Positions 36,315 through 48,778 of a stretch of DNA of 64,000 bases are shown here, piece after piece. Position 1 is the stretch's first letter; the number at the start of each line of letters is the position of its first letter. A program made the translations under genes and the position numbers. The DNA is from Pempheris klunzingeri (lineage: Eukaryota; Chordata; Actinopteri; Acropomatiformes; Pempheridae), in assembly GCF_042242105.1 (NCBI RefSeq), contig NC_092027.1, positions 15,270,721 to 15,334,720 on the forward strand. The letters run 5' to 3'. The notes beneath the pieces were generated by a model that had not been told where the DNA came from, made no database searches, and worked only from the letters and a program-made list of their open reading frames with translations.

Positions 36315-37511
36315 TCCTCAAGGTTGCAGTGAAGATTGCCTGGGTGAAACAAAACAAAAAAATAGCTGTTAACTGATGCTGTAGATTACTTTATTTCACC
36401 TGAAATACAAATACGTTCACTAAAGTGCTGCACAACCCCCTAATGTTACTTGCTGCTTTACTTTGAATTTTCCACAACTGATGATACTGCAGGCTAAAAT
36501 CAAAGTACACAAATATATCCATATAAAGGTGGTTCAGGTCTGTAAAGCAGTATCTCAGCAACCGGCCTCCGTTACCACCGTCGGGACCGGCGGTGCACGC
36601 TCGTGTTGTCACTGAAGTCCGTTACAGCGTGCATGCGCCCAGCTAACAGAGGGTCCTGGTGCAGCTAGCGCCCTGCCACTTCACTGACACATATCTCCGA
36701 CACAACGACTCGAAAATTAAACTCGTTTATTTTTACCGACCAGCTGTTGCAGTCCTAGACTGCGGTCAACCCGTTCAGATCCCCTCCAAAGTTCACAGCA
36801 ACCCGGAAAATGTAGTTAAACGAGGACATTAGCATTAGCATTAGCAAGCTACAAGCAACAGACAGTTGTAATAATCTACTAACTCGTTACTTACATCAAA
36901 AAGTAGGTAGCATGTGCAACAAAACCCTCGGATCAGAGAAATAAGACATTTTCATATGACACACACATGCACACGTTTCAAATATTACAAAAATATATCC
37001 TGGACAAATGTGTGTGTTGGTGCAACAGAGCGCACCGATTATTTTCAGACTGTCTGCAGTCACATTTAACCGTGCTGGAGCAACACTGAATGAAAACAGA
37101 CTAGCTATCATTAAAGAAAAGAAATAAATGGAGAGTAACTTACCTCATCAGGCTCTGGCGTGGTTCACCTTTCCCGCTTGGTTCCGGCTATAGTGAGGAT
37201 GTGACCGCCAAAAGATTAGGCATCGAGCCAGCTCCCACAAAGCAGTGTGGTTCATGTAATTTGTTGTGTTATCACAGTAAATGGACTGAATACAATATTT
37301 TATTGTGAAATAATACAGTAAAATGTTGTAATGTCATGGTAATGCAAAGCTTACTGTGATTACCTGTTCCTACATTGATTTCACAGTAAAATTAAAAATT
37401 ACAGTATTACATTGTGAACATTACAATTAAAGCCTGTAAAATGAAAAAACAGTAACTTATTGTGAAATATTACAGTTAAATATTGTGAAACCCTGGTAAT
37501 ATTTTACAGTG

Positions 37512-39962
37512 TGGGTTCATGTCTGACATTTGACTGCCAGAAAGTCTGAATCATTTTCATTAACGCAGCCAACCCGAGCACGCTGGGATGTTGGTTTCTG
37601 GGCTCCAGCTGCGTTACAACACTTAAAACACTCAAAGATAAAATTTTAGAGCAACAACTAAATATTCTGACTCTGCGGTATCATGTCGTTATCGACAGTG
37701 AACGACGTGAGTGAGCGGAGACGTACAAACAATGAACGCTGCAAAACTGCCAACTGAGGTCAGATTGACTTCACATTAAATTCTCCAGTTAAAACCGGAG
37801 TTCATTTTGTCTTAATGTAGCACCAGTATTAAAGAGTGACGCATTTCCAAGCAAAATATTTCCACAAATCCTCCGGAAAATAAACCAAATTATTTAATCA
37901 AATTCAAAACATTTACAAATTATTTTCCATCGCAGTGAGCGAAAGCATTTTTTTTTTTTTTTTTTTGGCAAAATACGTTTTGCCTCTTACTTCTAAATCA
38001 TCTGATAATCACGGAAGGTAGCTACATAAGTATTAAATATTTACACACTTACATTTAAAAAGCTTAAGGGACAAACAAATAAAGCAGATGAGTGTTTATA
38101 AAAGTAATTTGTACAATCCAGACTGATACCGGGCCGCCTGCGCCATTTGAAACCGGTCGAAAATTGTCAATATTTAGTGATTCAAGCTGACCAAAGAAAA
38201 AAAAGTGTCTTTCATCACAACATATTTATAGGCATTGAACAATTTAACACCCCAAAATAGCTGCATTGCAGTTAACCATAGTAAGGCAACGTAAATATTA
38301 CAGCAATTTATCAACATTGTGTTTTTAAAAACAGACTATTTTGGTCTGTTTTTACTAGTTTTCAGATTTAAAAGTAACGTAGAAATGTATGAATTTTACA
38401 TTTATTGTGAATTTATGGATGAAAGAAAAAGGCATGCACACTTTGAGACAAATACGCACATTTACCTCAGCGACCTTCGAGATTAAACGCCCTGGCACTT
38501 TAATATCTATTTAATATTTTATTGTTTTCATGGTGCAGTTACACACTCAAGCGTGAGTGAGGGGAAATATTTTGCAGTGTTTGAGTTAATAAAATAAGTT
38601 TTCCTGCACTTTCCACCTGCGTCTTTATCATGGCTGCCTCTGTCAAACATAAAACATTTAAGAAGTTATTATAGAAGAAGATTAATTATATTATTGCTAT
38701 TGTTATTAATATTATCTTACAATTATTATTGCTCTTATTATGGCTATTATTATTATTATTATCTCCTTTAAACTCAGTACCACGGATGTTTGACCGCGAG
38801 TGTCACAAAGTCGTCGCTAGATGGCGATGTCAGCCTATGTTTCAGCACAGACGAGCCCCAACTGAGTCATTTCCTATTGTCCCTGAGCTTTACTACATAC
38901 TGCAAATATTACAGTTGTGTAATATTTGCAGTATGTAGTAAAGCTGGCAGTATAAGTGGCATCTCTGGATAAAGAAGGTTGCTAAAAACACAGCGAAACT
39001 ACTACGAGACACATGCACATGCAGCGGGAATATGCGCCTTAAAGGGCATTTTGAAGTGAGGCAGAAATGGAAGAGCAATTTCTGCGAGAAGACGAAGTGG
39101 CTGATTGTGAGAATAAAAAGTGAGCCATCATTGTCTGATGCGGAACCATTTTCACCATAACTTATATAAAATTCAACCAAGTCCATATTTTATTGGGACG
39201 GACTTTAACACCGACATACTGGACTCACACACAAATAACCTGGATATCATGCCGGAATTTACTTTATATACAACCACATGAATACGCACACATTATAAAA
39301 GCTATGATTGATATGAACACATATCCCGAACGATTATCTAAGCATTATAATAGTAAGAATTGCACCATGGACTGGATATGAATGAGAGCACGGGTTCATA
39401 TGATAAGACTAAACTTCATACAAGCTAAGCATGTGAGTAAGGTTTTTTTTTTTTTTTTTTTTTTTTAAAGAAAAAAGGAGGCCAGGAGAGATTAATATTT
39501 AACATTCCCAAGGTCCAAATCCGTAACACCGTCACTTCCTGTGAATCTTCAGCATTTATCACTCTCATTAAACTTAAGCAGATAAAGGCGTAAGCTCGGT
39601 GGCGCACACCTTTCTGAGCTGGTGTCAGTTTCCCTGCGTTGAGAGTGAGCATGTCAAAAGAAAAAAAAAAAAAGAGTCACACATACTGCAGCTATATACT
39701 TTCCTCTCCCCCCCCACTTGACTCCTTAAACAATATTTATCAACAAGTGGCAGGAAATGGAGGGTCCGGCATTCACAGGCCTCGAATTTGGTTCCAGGAG
39801 CTCCGGAAAATCATTTGGCAACATACAAATAAATCATGTTCAGTCAGGAAGGAGTTTTGTTGTTCTAATCCATGAGTCCAAACACGCGCGTGTATGTGTG
39901 TGTGTGGGCCTGGTAGTTTATCTCCCACTGATATTGTCCGCAATAAAAAAATAAAAAAAAAA
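37512..39962. other. hoxa13a 3' side intergenic
   Basis: This is mostly AT-rich and gene-free, with poly-T runs at about 37951-37966 and 39442-39466. A (TTA)n-like tract lies at 38690-38765. The proximal part is probably hoxa13a 3' UTR. The perfect hairpin at 38886-38945 is listed separately. Confidence 0.45.
38886..38945. repeat. Perfect 28-bp inverted repeat with 4-nt loop
   Basis: Arms 38886-38913 and 38918-38945 are exact reverse complements (AGCTTTACTACATACTGCAA... and its complement) around the loop GTTG. Such a stem is stable as RNA on either strand. It could be a recent fold-back, a palindrome-forming rearrangement or a hairpin RNA. The family is not recognised. Confidence 0.9.
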
Positions 39963-41342
39963 CTAGCTGATGGTTTTCAATTTGTTGACAACTTTCTTCT
40001 CCTTTACGCGTCTGTTTTGAAACCATATCGTGACCTGTCTCTCGGACAGGTTGGTCTGGGCAGATATCCTCCTCCTTTTGTCCTTCGTGATAAATTTATT
40101 GGCGGCGTACTCGCGCTCGAGTTCCTTCAGTTGCACCTTGGTGTAAGGCACGCGCTTCTTTCTTCCACGTCGATAAGAGCCAGAGTCTCCTCCGGCGTGG
40201 GACACCGTGTCTGAGAGACAAAAGAAACTGTAATGGGCTGCATCTCAACAAGTGGCTTAACCTCAAAGTCCATCCAAACAAAAAAGTGCTTTAAAATTGA
40301 AAATGTGCTCGTAACTGAGCCAAACATTTCCACTTACTGTCAGATAAGATTTGCTGTGCCTAAATTAGGCAAATAAGGTTTGACTACTCTGTGATGATGA
40401 TAGCTGATTAACACAAAAATACATTTCTCTCTGAAAAGGTAACTTCAGCACTGTCAGCCAGTGGGCTTCACTTTGACATAAACTAAAAATATGTATTCTC
40501 ACCATTATTTCAGTTATTCTATTGTTAAATTGTCCCACTGTTGTGTTGTTTGCTCTGCAGGTTGACACAGCAACTGACATTTCATACAGCACAGTTCTAT
40601 ACAATGTGCATCCTGTGTTGGACAAACACGTCAAACAGCTCTATCGCGTAAAAGGCTGGACTCTGAGGGAGGTAAGCCTACCTGCTATGGAGGACTTACA
40701 CATGTGTCCGGGCTGAGGCTGCTCCTTGGCGCAGTAAACCTGCCCGTTCCACCCGTTGGCGGCCAGAGTCCACGGCTGGTAGCTCTCCATGGGCAACAGG
40801 GACTCGTGTCTGGCCTCTGACGGCGCGCTGATAGTTGGCACCACGGGGACGTCCAGGTAACTGGGGACAGGTTGATATGGGCCCGAAGCGTAGGTCGGAT
40901 AAAATGCGAATTCCTTTGCCCGGGAAGTGAAGTCGTCGCCCGAGGCGGACGTGTCCATGTATTTCTCTCCATACGCGGAGGGGGGCTGCGCTCCGCACGA
41001 CTTTATGCTGCTGTGATGCGACATTCTGCACGGGTAATAGCCGCTACCGAAGTACCCATATGGCAGGGACGCGCTGGATGAATTCTGAGCCGCAGAGCAC
41101 GGGCTGCACTGCTTCACTGGCTCGCCCATGCCGGAGGTGGGCACGTCGGGAGACGAGTAAGCCGTGCTGGGTGCCAGGGACGCGGGGTGCGCCATCAGAT
41201 TCCTACACTGGTTCGCAGCAAAGTTGCCACCAGCAAAACCCTCCATGTTCTTGCTCACTTCATCGGAACCGCCGCCGTTGTCGTAGAGGAACATCACCGA
41301 CGGGTCGACCCAGCGAGGACGGAGGAGCAGTGACGTTGTCAT
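39963..41342 (-). CDS. hoxa13a: Homeobox protein Hox-A13a (two exons)
   Basis: This is the most posterior HoxA homeodomain transcription factor, acting in distal fin, hindgut and urogenital patterning. Exon 1 is 40682-41342 and exon 2 is 39963-40210 (donor GCAG|GTAGGC, acceptor TCTCAG, phase 1), giving 302 residues. The start [25 protein letters not shown] matches the Hox13 N terminus, followed by [32 protein letters not shown] and [13 protein letters not shown], all shared with tetrapod HOXA13. The polyalanine tracts of mammalian HOXA13 are absent. The homeodomain is about 236-295, with [24 protein letters not shown] and [18 protein letters not shown], and the protein ends in NKLKTIS. A GTG near the start of exon 2 is not a start codon; the frame is open from exon 1. 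Confidence 0.95.
40561..40671 (+). other. Exon-like 37-codon ORF antisense in hoxa13a intron
   Basis: On the plus strand a pyrimidine/T-rich tract ending CTCTGCAG precedes 111 bp that are open in one frame ([20 protein letters not shown]..., ending GWTLRE) and followed by GTAAGC. The piece is a whole number of codons with phase 0 at both ends, and reads like protein. It lies entirely within the hoxa13a intron and ends 10 bp before its exon 1. I do not recognise the protein. It may be a captured exon, an exon of an antisense transcript or coincidence. Confidence 0.3.
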
Positions 41343-41459
41343 AGCACGGCATCCAACATTGAAGCTTCTGGCTCTTTTTTAAAAAGCCCAGAGACTGAAA
41401 AAAGGAGATACTGGTTCCCAGAGAGTAATGCTACTCTGACGCGCACAAGAGCGCAGAGC

Positions 41460-41505
41460 TAGCGCTGTCATTGGCCCAGATGTTGTCACGTGACCAGACT
41501 ATGCA
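41460..41505 (-). promoter_or_regulatory. hoxa13a promoter: CCAAT and E-box
   Basis: GCCAATGAC on the hoxa13a strand (about 41468-41475) and GTCACGTGAC (41486-41494) lie 130-150 bp upstream of the start codon. The CACGTGAC core recurs at hoxa7a, hoxa9a, hoxa11a and the 3.7-kb promoter block. Confidence 0.45.
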
Positions 41506-44500
41506 AAGAGGACGGTAAACATCAGCCAGTACAGATAATTAAATGGAGAAAAATGCGGCGAAGTAAGGTGACCGTACCTATCGAGGGGCTTCGCTCGTGT
41601 CTGCTCCAGTTGAGACGGATAATGTGCCTTTATTTTTTATAAAAGTGAGATACACACAAGATTAATCTACTTTTTAATTCATATCAGGTTATATTTCAGA
41701 TTTCTAAATACTTGGATTTGATAATGTCTTCAAATGGCTACTTTTTATGTGTAGAGCTGCAATAAGACGTTTATTAAATAGACAAAAGCTGCTCTGACTC
41801 AACCATCTACATAACACTAATATGCATAGCCCTGTGGCCTTGACGCACGCACACTGACCAGCCTTTGTCTGCGTCGCTATAGGATCTGGCTGACATTTCA
41901 CAGCCATTTTCTAAAGGTGATTCCACTTTATAAGAGCACAATGATAAATCATGTTGTTTTGCAATGTTGATCACGATAAACAAGGAATTATACCCACTTG
42001 TGCCGCCCGCTGCTGTATAGATACTCCATGTGCTATGTTATATTTTGTCCGTCCGTGCTCTGAACAAAACGACGCAGTCAGTGTAGGATGTTGCAATGTT
42101 TTACTAAACCACAGGAGCCGACATATCTTAAGTAATTTGATTAATGCATGCAAGTATTTACAGAAGCAGTCAGAGACAGGCGCCCGTTTAAATATCTTCA
42201 TACCACCTTTTAGGTGAGAATAAAGACAATCTGATGTAATGTCATGGTTTTAGGTGGATATTCCACACTCTTGACTTCCGACATGTTTACAATATGCAAA
42301 GACAGAAAACAGCTCTCACTTGGCAGAGCAGGAGTGCTTTTACATAGGAGGTAGACGCGGCTGGAGGCCAAGGTCAAGTTGAAAGTTGCTGTCTAGCCAT
42401 CCAGGCTGTCGGGCTATTCACGCTTTGAAGGAACCGTCTGAGCTCTTGAAAAGAGCGGAAGAGGGGTGAGAATTCCTGTCCCAATGAAAGCTATTGGAGG
42501 ACATTAACTTTTACTATCATTTTGTTTTCTCCAACGTTTATTCTCACGAACTAGTCCTGCCCGCTTCACTTGGGTGGTGCGTATTTTGTATCCCAGCTTT
42601 GGAAATATAAAAGGGAATGTTGTTGTGGTTTTTTTTTTTATTTGCAGATCTTTTGGAGGTGTTTTTGGCAGATACGTGTGAAAATGATGTTGATCTCTGA
42701 AAAGAGGGGACGGGATAGGCGTGTAGTGTGTGAGTGTGTGTGTGTGTGTGCGTGCGTGTGTCTGGGCTGCTGTTTGTGTTTACGACCAGTGGCTCTCCGT
42801 CTATTCTGTGTTGGAGGAAATGGACCTGGTGTTGCTTTCCACTGGATTTGTTACCAGAGTTTCAAAATCCAGCGTGAGATTTGGCCTGATCGGGGTTTTG
42901 TGCTTGTGTGTTATCTGCTATTAGAGGATAAAAACCAAGCAGACAGGCTGCCACCCGACTGCGTAAAACACGGATGCAGACGATTGTTTAAGACGTGCAA
43001 TGTTTATGTAATTTGATTTTTTTTTTTTAAAGTCTCTTTAGTCTCATCTACATAATTTGATCCACCAGAAGCTAAACTTCAACTCAGTGCAACATAACAT
43101 TATCTTAAGATCTCAAATATATAAATACAAAATAGACAACATTTACAATTACACTATTTCAACGCCCAAAAGGATTCACTGACAACCTTAATATAGACTA
43201 TTCAGGTTTTATTGGGAACATTCAGAAGCAGTTTGAGGTTTTGTGTTGTAGGTCTGGAAAAAAAAAAATACTGTGCAACTTCAAACAAAAAAAGGAGCCG
43301 AATAGCGCAAAAATGATGAACTGAGATTGTTTTACTCAATCAGTATTGAAACGTGGTGTTTTGTGCATCAATCCTGCTGAATATAGTGGGACTGCGTTAC
43401 TTGATTTTTTTATTTATTTGAAGTTATTTGATGGAAGTAAAGCACACAAGAGAAGCATTAAGACACTTGATCTCATGTTTGTTTGAAAAAAAATATTAAA
43501 AAGTAATAACCTGTTAATACAAGGCCATTTGAATTAATCATTAAACAAACTCACACCGCTCCTTCTATTTGTTTATTATAACGTTGAGTGTTTATCGTGC
43601 AAAAATACAAGATGAAAAAAACCACACACACACAAATATGCTACTGTTTGTCTTTTGGGTCCAAAGTGCGAACAGTCTTCCCTCCTGCATTTGCATTGCA
43701 AAGACGAGGCCTACAGCTTCGAAAATCCCGTCAAGATATTAAAAGATTTCATATGCACCGTTTCTGTAGTTTGCAATTATTCAAATCAAGCGTGATTAAG
43801 TGCCATATTCTTAATACACTTAATTTGAATATTTGTATTACCATAACTATAGCGCGAGGAGCAATCCGAGCTGGGATTTATTGCGATTCAAACGATGATC
43901 GCAGCAGCCTCAATGTGTCTTGACGTTATCATATAAGAAAGGCTCAGTAATGAAATCTTTCAGTAACAAGATGCAGCAGCAACCATGAGTCATGGAGTAA
44001 CTGTACAAGGCCTAGCCTGTTGCGCACTGCCCTGTGGCGTTTCTTCCATGCAGGCAAATCAAGCTTCAAAATAAACAAATGCGTTAATCATTAACTGCTC
44101 CAGAAGCTGGAGCTGTCCTCTTCGATTTTACATCAAATATCAGTCTAACAGCCATTATATCAGGCCTTTTTAATGTGCCGCAGCACAAGTGATTTTATCC
44201 AGGGATCAATTGTATGCATCTTTAGATCCCTTTTATTCTTCATGTTACAGTCCTGCAATCACAACAACCCTGCGCCTTCGCCAAGGTGGCCGCCGGCACG
44301 CACATGTGGTCAGTCCAGACAGGAGACACCCCAAAGCACAACGAACAACACACACTCTACAGGAGCGACGCACCCATTGTCCCGGCAAATAGACACACAT
44401 TCCTCCATTGAGTCACACCTAAACTTTGGGGAAAACTAGATTTTGCGCTGAATTCTTATTCACAAGTCAATGTCTTATTCACAAGTCTGCAGAAAATGTC

Positions 44501-47500
44501 GGGAAGATGGCGATGGTCAGACTGAATGAGGATTCAACAGTTTATTCATGCAAGTTAAGCGAGATAACCAAATAGTAGCCTGGTGAATTTAAACTAGTCC
44601 TGATTTTGATGTGGAGCTCCTCCAGATCTATGTGAAGGATCTCTGGAGGTTCCTGTGGCTCTGGGTCTTGGCAGCAGCACTTGGAGGCTTTTCTCTGAGG
44701 TCATTATCAAGGTTCAACCCCCCTGTTTGTACTGGCACCCATATTACGCAGCAAGAGAGAAAGAGCGCATTTATTCCACGGCCTCAGCGCCTGCAGCCTG
44801 GGTAAAGTAGGCAAAGGTCTATATAAAGTTATGCTCAGCTATAAATTTCTACCGTTAATAGCACAAACTGCGTTATAAAACGGGCTGCTAAGACGAACTA
44901 CATGCAGTCAAATTTCAGGCGTGTTGATGACACGTGTTTCAAGCAGATGGCTGTCAAAAACTTGTCAAAACATAACAACCAATATGTTTTTGTGGTCAAA
45001 GCAGGGAACCACAGGGCGGTCACACTCTTGACTTTTTCATTTTTTCTGGACGGTCGCCTGCGGTGTGATTATGAAGGATTGCATAAAAACAACAAGAGAG
45101 ACTTCATTTTCAGACACACACACACACACAAGAAGCCACCTAAGGATCTACGGCCAACTGGGAAGTTTCACTCCCAAGGTGTTCTGACACACACGTTGTG
45201 CATTTGAGTGCGTTTCAGCCTCTCCAGCAGAAGTCTTAAATGCTGCGTTAACAGCCTGCTAAAGCTACAGCCCGTAAGCTGCATGTGAAATCATTTATTG
45301 GCATACAGGAATCTCAAATTTAAAGGTCGGCAGTTTGCTGCAATGACGGTGTTCAGTCACATCTGTTGTGCTTTGGATTGTGTGATGTAAACTGATGGAG
45401 GGGATGTGGAGGAAGGAAATAGTAACTACTTTTTACATGTCATCTTTCTGGCAGAGGTCTTGTATATGTGCCATTCAGATCCTGCACCTTTACAGATAAA
45501 CGATTAAAAAAATCTATTCTACCATTAATTATTTGGAGAAAGTCTTAATAATAATTATATCCTTTGTTGTTACTGTTATCGCCATGTGATCTAAGAATCT
45601 GCCACTTTGGCCTTTTGCAGCCAGCACAAAGGCCGAAATTAAAAAAAGAAAAAAAAAAAATGCCTGTCTGGCTTCAGTAGCCATGCGCATCACAAATGTA
45701 TATAAAACGGCATTAGATAGAAAATGAATGTGGCCTCAGTAACAAATGACTTTATGAGCCAAATAGCCCAGCATTGGGACTAAAGGCCTACACCTGCTAT
45801 ATTTCAGATCATTTCGTGTTTCTTTACTGAGAAAGGAAAAAAAAATAAACATAGGTGGCCTTTACTGGGAACTCATGGCGCCGCATGAATGCACACGAAG
45901 ATGCTGCAGCGACTTTAATTTAGCTCTCTTTTAGGGAACCAGGCAAAAAGAAACGAATATAGTCGCAAGTTAATTAGCAGCTGTCCAACCAATTGTCAAA
46001 ATAAAATACAAATGAATAAGACTGCTCTAACCAGCGCAAACAATTGATCTGGTAGCATTTGTATTTATTTTAAAATAGTCTGTCGAAGATTTTTAAGCCA
46101 CAGCAAAACAAGATATCCATTCTAAAATATTGCTTTAATGTTAAGATTTTTGCGCGATTTGTTTAAATCGATCACTTATATAAGCAACAAAAAACACTTA
46201 TTTTAAAGATAATTGGTTTAATAAGTTCCGAATAAATCGGTTGTGTCCGTTTTGTGGTTGATAACAATATTGTTTATTAAATTACGACTCATTCATTCAT
46301 TTAATGCAACTTAATTACAGGCTCACACAAACTCATCCAAATTAAAGTTTTGACGTTAGCTTTCGCCTTTCCCCGTAGGCCACTTCTGCTTCATTACTGA
46401 ACTGCACTGTAACCTATAGATGGATATGGCAGGCTGTGAAACACTGATCAGTCCTCTGCCGTCATTTGCAACATTTTCAATCACATGGAAATCAGCTGTG
46501 TGCCAGTTTGAATGTTACATTTCACCCACACATCAGCGCCTGAACTGCACTCATCCCAAATGTCCTTAAATTACAGGATAGTTCCAAAAACACGGATAGA
46601 AAAGTCAAATTCTGGCCCGCCTTGCATTATTAGCTGCTACAAATTGTTAGACAAGACGAACTAAACGGTGGGGCATATACTAGCGATGGCATTGATGAGA
46701 TTGCCGTCTAAAAATAAAAACCCGTTTGCAACCAGCCAGACTTGTAAAGATCACCTTTCTAAGAGGATGCCAGGGACGCACCGACCAGCCTAAAGAATCA
46801 CATGCACTCTTGTGAAACGTCGGGGCTTTGCACCTGGTGCGTCGCCTTGCTAACGCTGAGTTGGTGGTAAGCCATACCCCATGATGTTCCCCCTTTAATG
46901 GGGTAATACAGGCCTGATCTCAGTAGCTTGCTAAGCCCTTGGTGTGACAGCGGAGGGGTTTGCAGGATGGAGCAGGGAAGAGCGATTAAAGCGGGTCTTA
47001 CAGCGCAGAGATTTCCAGCTGTATAGTCATCAAGGCAAGTTTCGCTCCAAGGTCAGCGAGTTAACTCTCTGGTAGCTGCGTCATCTTGTTTCAAGGCCAA
47101 GTTGAAGCAACGGAGACGGGAGGGGCCACGATAATGAAGGAGAGGTTAGATGGCATTTTCTTCCAGGTTCTGACTCCCTGTGTGAAACGCGGTGCGCCTC
47201 AACCAGCGGCGGACTGAATATCCACCAAACCCATTCATGCGCAATTCTTTCACAGGCTGAAACACATTTTGCGTCAAAAGCAAATATTCTGGCAGGTCTG
47301 CACTGCCAGGGCAGTGGATTGGATTACACTTCGTACTGCGCAGGCTCCATGGTCAAGTTCAAGTTGGGCTGGCTAGTAAAACTGGGGGGCGCATTCTGCA
47401 GTGTCTGCCGCGGGAGGCGCTCCCCCTCTTTGATCTCCTCCTGCAAAACTAGACACTGAAGCACAGCCGAGGCTGCAGTCCAGTTTTCTGCTCCTCTACC

Positions 47501-48200
47501 ACCAAGAATGTGCAGGATTTGGACCAACAGTGCGTTTTACACATAATACATTGCACGGCTCTTCCTTCCTGTAAATAATGACAAAGACTCCACAATGGAC
47601 ACAATCTCCAAACTCACCCGCTGTCCTTCACTATCTAAAACACACACAATATAAGTGACACTACTGTAAACCCACAAGGTCATTCATCTGTTGCGCAAAA
47701 CCCTTTCTAAGCGTTATCTCCGGATGATCACAAGATCTCATCTGCCCCGGCCAAGACCTATTGCATAACTACTAGTAAGAAGCACAACAATAGGACCTAT
47801 GCCACTTTGGCACAAGCTTCACTAAAAGCCCGCAAGGTATTTATGATTTCGATGACTGGCTATAGGAAACGTTTTAAAATGAAAGAAAATGCACAAGATT
47901 AACTTCAATCAGTCCATTTGTGCGTCATTTAACTAACCCTGTACACACATGCAGATATAAATCACCAGCTCCAGACATGGGCTGACCAACTTTTACCCCC
48001 TGTGCCACAATGACTCAAATGAAACAAATTCAATTTGCCTTTTCGCTTCTGAGGCAAGAAGATATTTATGGTTCGCCTAAGAATTTCCTTCAGCACTTTT
48101 CCATTGGTTTGTGGTTCTTCATGAACAATCTGCAGACTAAATCTGATCTAAAGTGTTACAGTGCTCTTTGTTATATCTCCAAAACTAACAGTCAGACTAG
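41506..48200. other. hoxa13a-evx1 intergenic, candidate regulatory DNA
   Basis: No gene is recognised. AT-rich stretches alternate with mixed-composition blocks at about 42340-42540, 43680-43960, 44000-44220, 44590-44810, 45560-45970 and 46660-47300. Many contain homeodomain-type motifs and could be enhancers shared by hoxa13a and evx1. In mammals this interval produces the lncRNA HOTTIP; I see no sequence that lets me call it here. Confidence 0.4.
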
Positions 48201-48202
48201 AT

Positions 48203-48347
<145 letters not shown>

Positions 48348-48479
48348 CTTTGAAAAAGCTAAGATAACATCTGCAGTCTGCTCTTGCAGACTCTTATAAG
48401 CAGTAACATCAAATTGTCAGAGTGAAGGGAAAAGAAAGGGTGGGGGGGTACTTTTTCCCTTTGCTGGCCAAATGAAAGA

Positions 48480-48778
48480 GTCGAGGAGAAAGCCAAAGGA
48501 ATTTCCCTCACTCCTCAGCCGCCGGTGCTGGGGGAGGGGGCGGCCGCCGCCGGGGTCTTTCCCTTGTTCGGACAGGCGAGGGCGCACAAGGACAGCGGAG
48601 GCTGCTGGAGCGACAGTCTACCTCCCTCTCCTCTCTTTGAGACCACATGACTCCACCTCTACTCACAACATCATGGCCGTTCAAGTGCACCAACATGCCC
48701 TGCAGCAGCAGATGTCGAATCTGATCCAAAATTTGAGAAAAAGCAGTTTCTCGATGCATCAAGTTTAATCAGGTCCTT
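48480..48778 (+). other. GC-rich first-exon-like block upstream of evx1 with a 31-codon ORF
   Basis: A CpG-rich stretch with a GC box (GGGGGCGGCCGCCG, about 48534-48547) is followed by ACATCATGGCC, a good Kozak context at 48673. A 31-codon ORF (MAVQVHQHALQQQMSNLIQN..., stop at 48768) follows, and then a donor CTT|GTAAGTT at 48778/48779. The frame is also open upstream to 48472. It lies 1.6 kb before the evx1 start on the same strand. It could be the first exon of a noncoding RNA or of a longer evx1-region transcript. The protein is not recognised. Confidence 0.3.

Larger units (their letters stand above)
33233..37511. mobile_element. 4.3-kb DNA transposon-like element with cargo gene
   Basis: The element starts CACTGTAAAAT (33233) and ends ATTTTACAGTG (37511), an 11-bp terminal inverted repeat. 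TG stands directly outside each end (33231-33232 and 37512-37513), possibly a 2-bp target duplication. Both ends carry many copies of TTACTGTAAAT or its complement (33240-33600 and 37270-37510), like the subterminal repeats of CACTA-type elements. CACTG-type ends with short duplications fit the CACTA/Mirage/Chapaev superfamily, but no transposase was recognised, so the superfamily is a suggestion. Inside are minus-strand exons of a cargo gene and a fold-back element. It splits the otherwise transposon-poor hoxa11a-hoxa13a interval. Confidence 0.75.

Noticed and set aside
33233-37511. Interpreting the 4.3-kb element as an unknown host gene system
   Set aside because: The inverted ends, subterminal repeats and nested fold-back show that it is a mobile element. 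The spliced gene is its cargo, not a cluster component.
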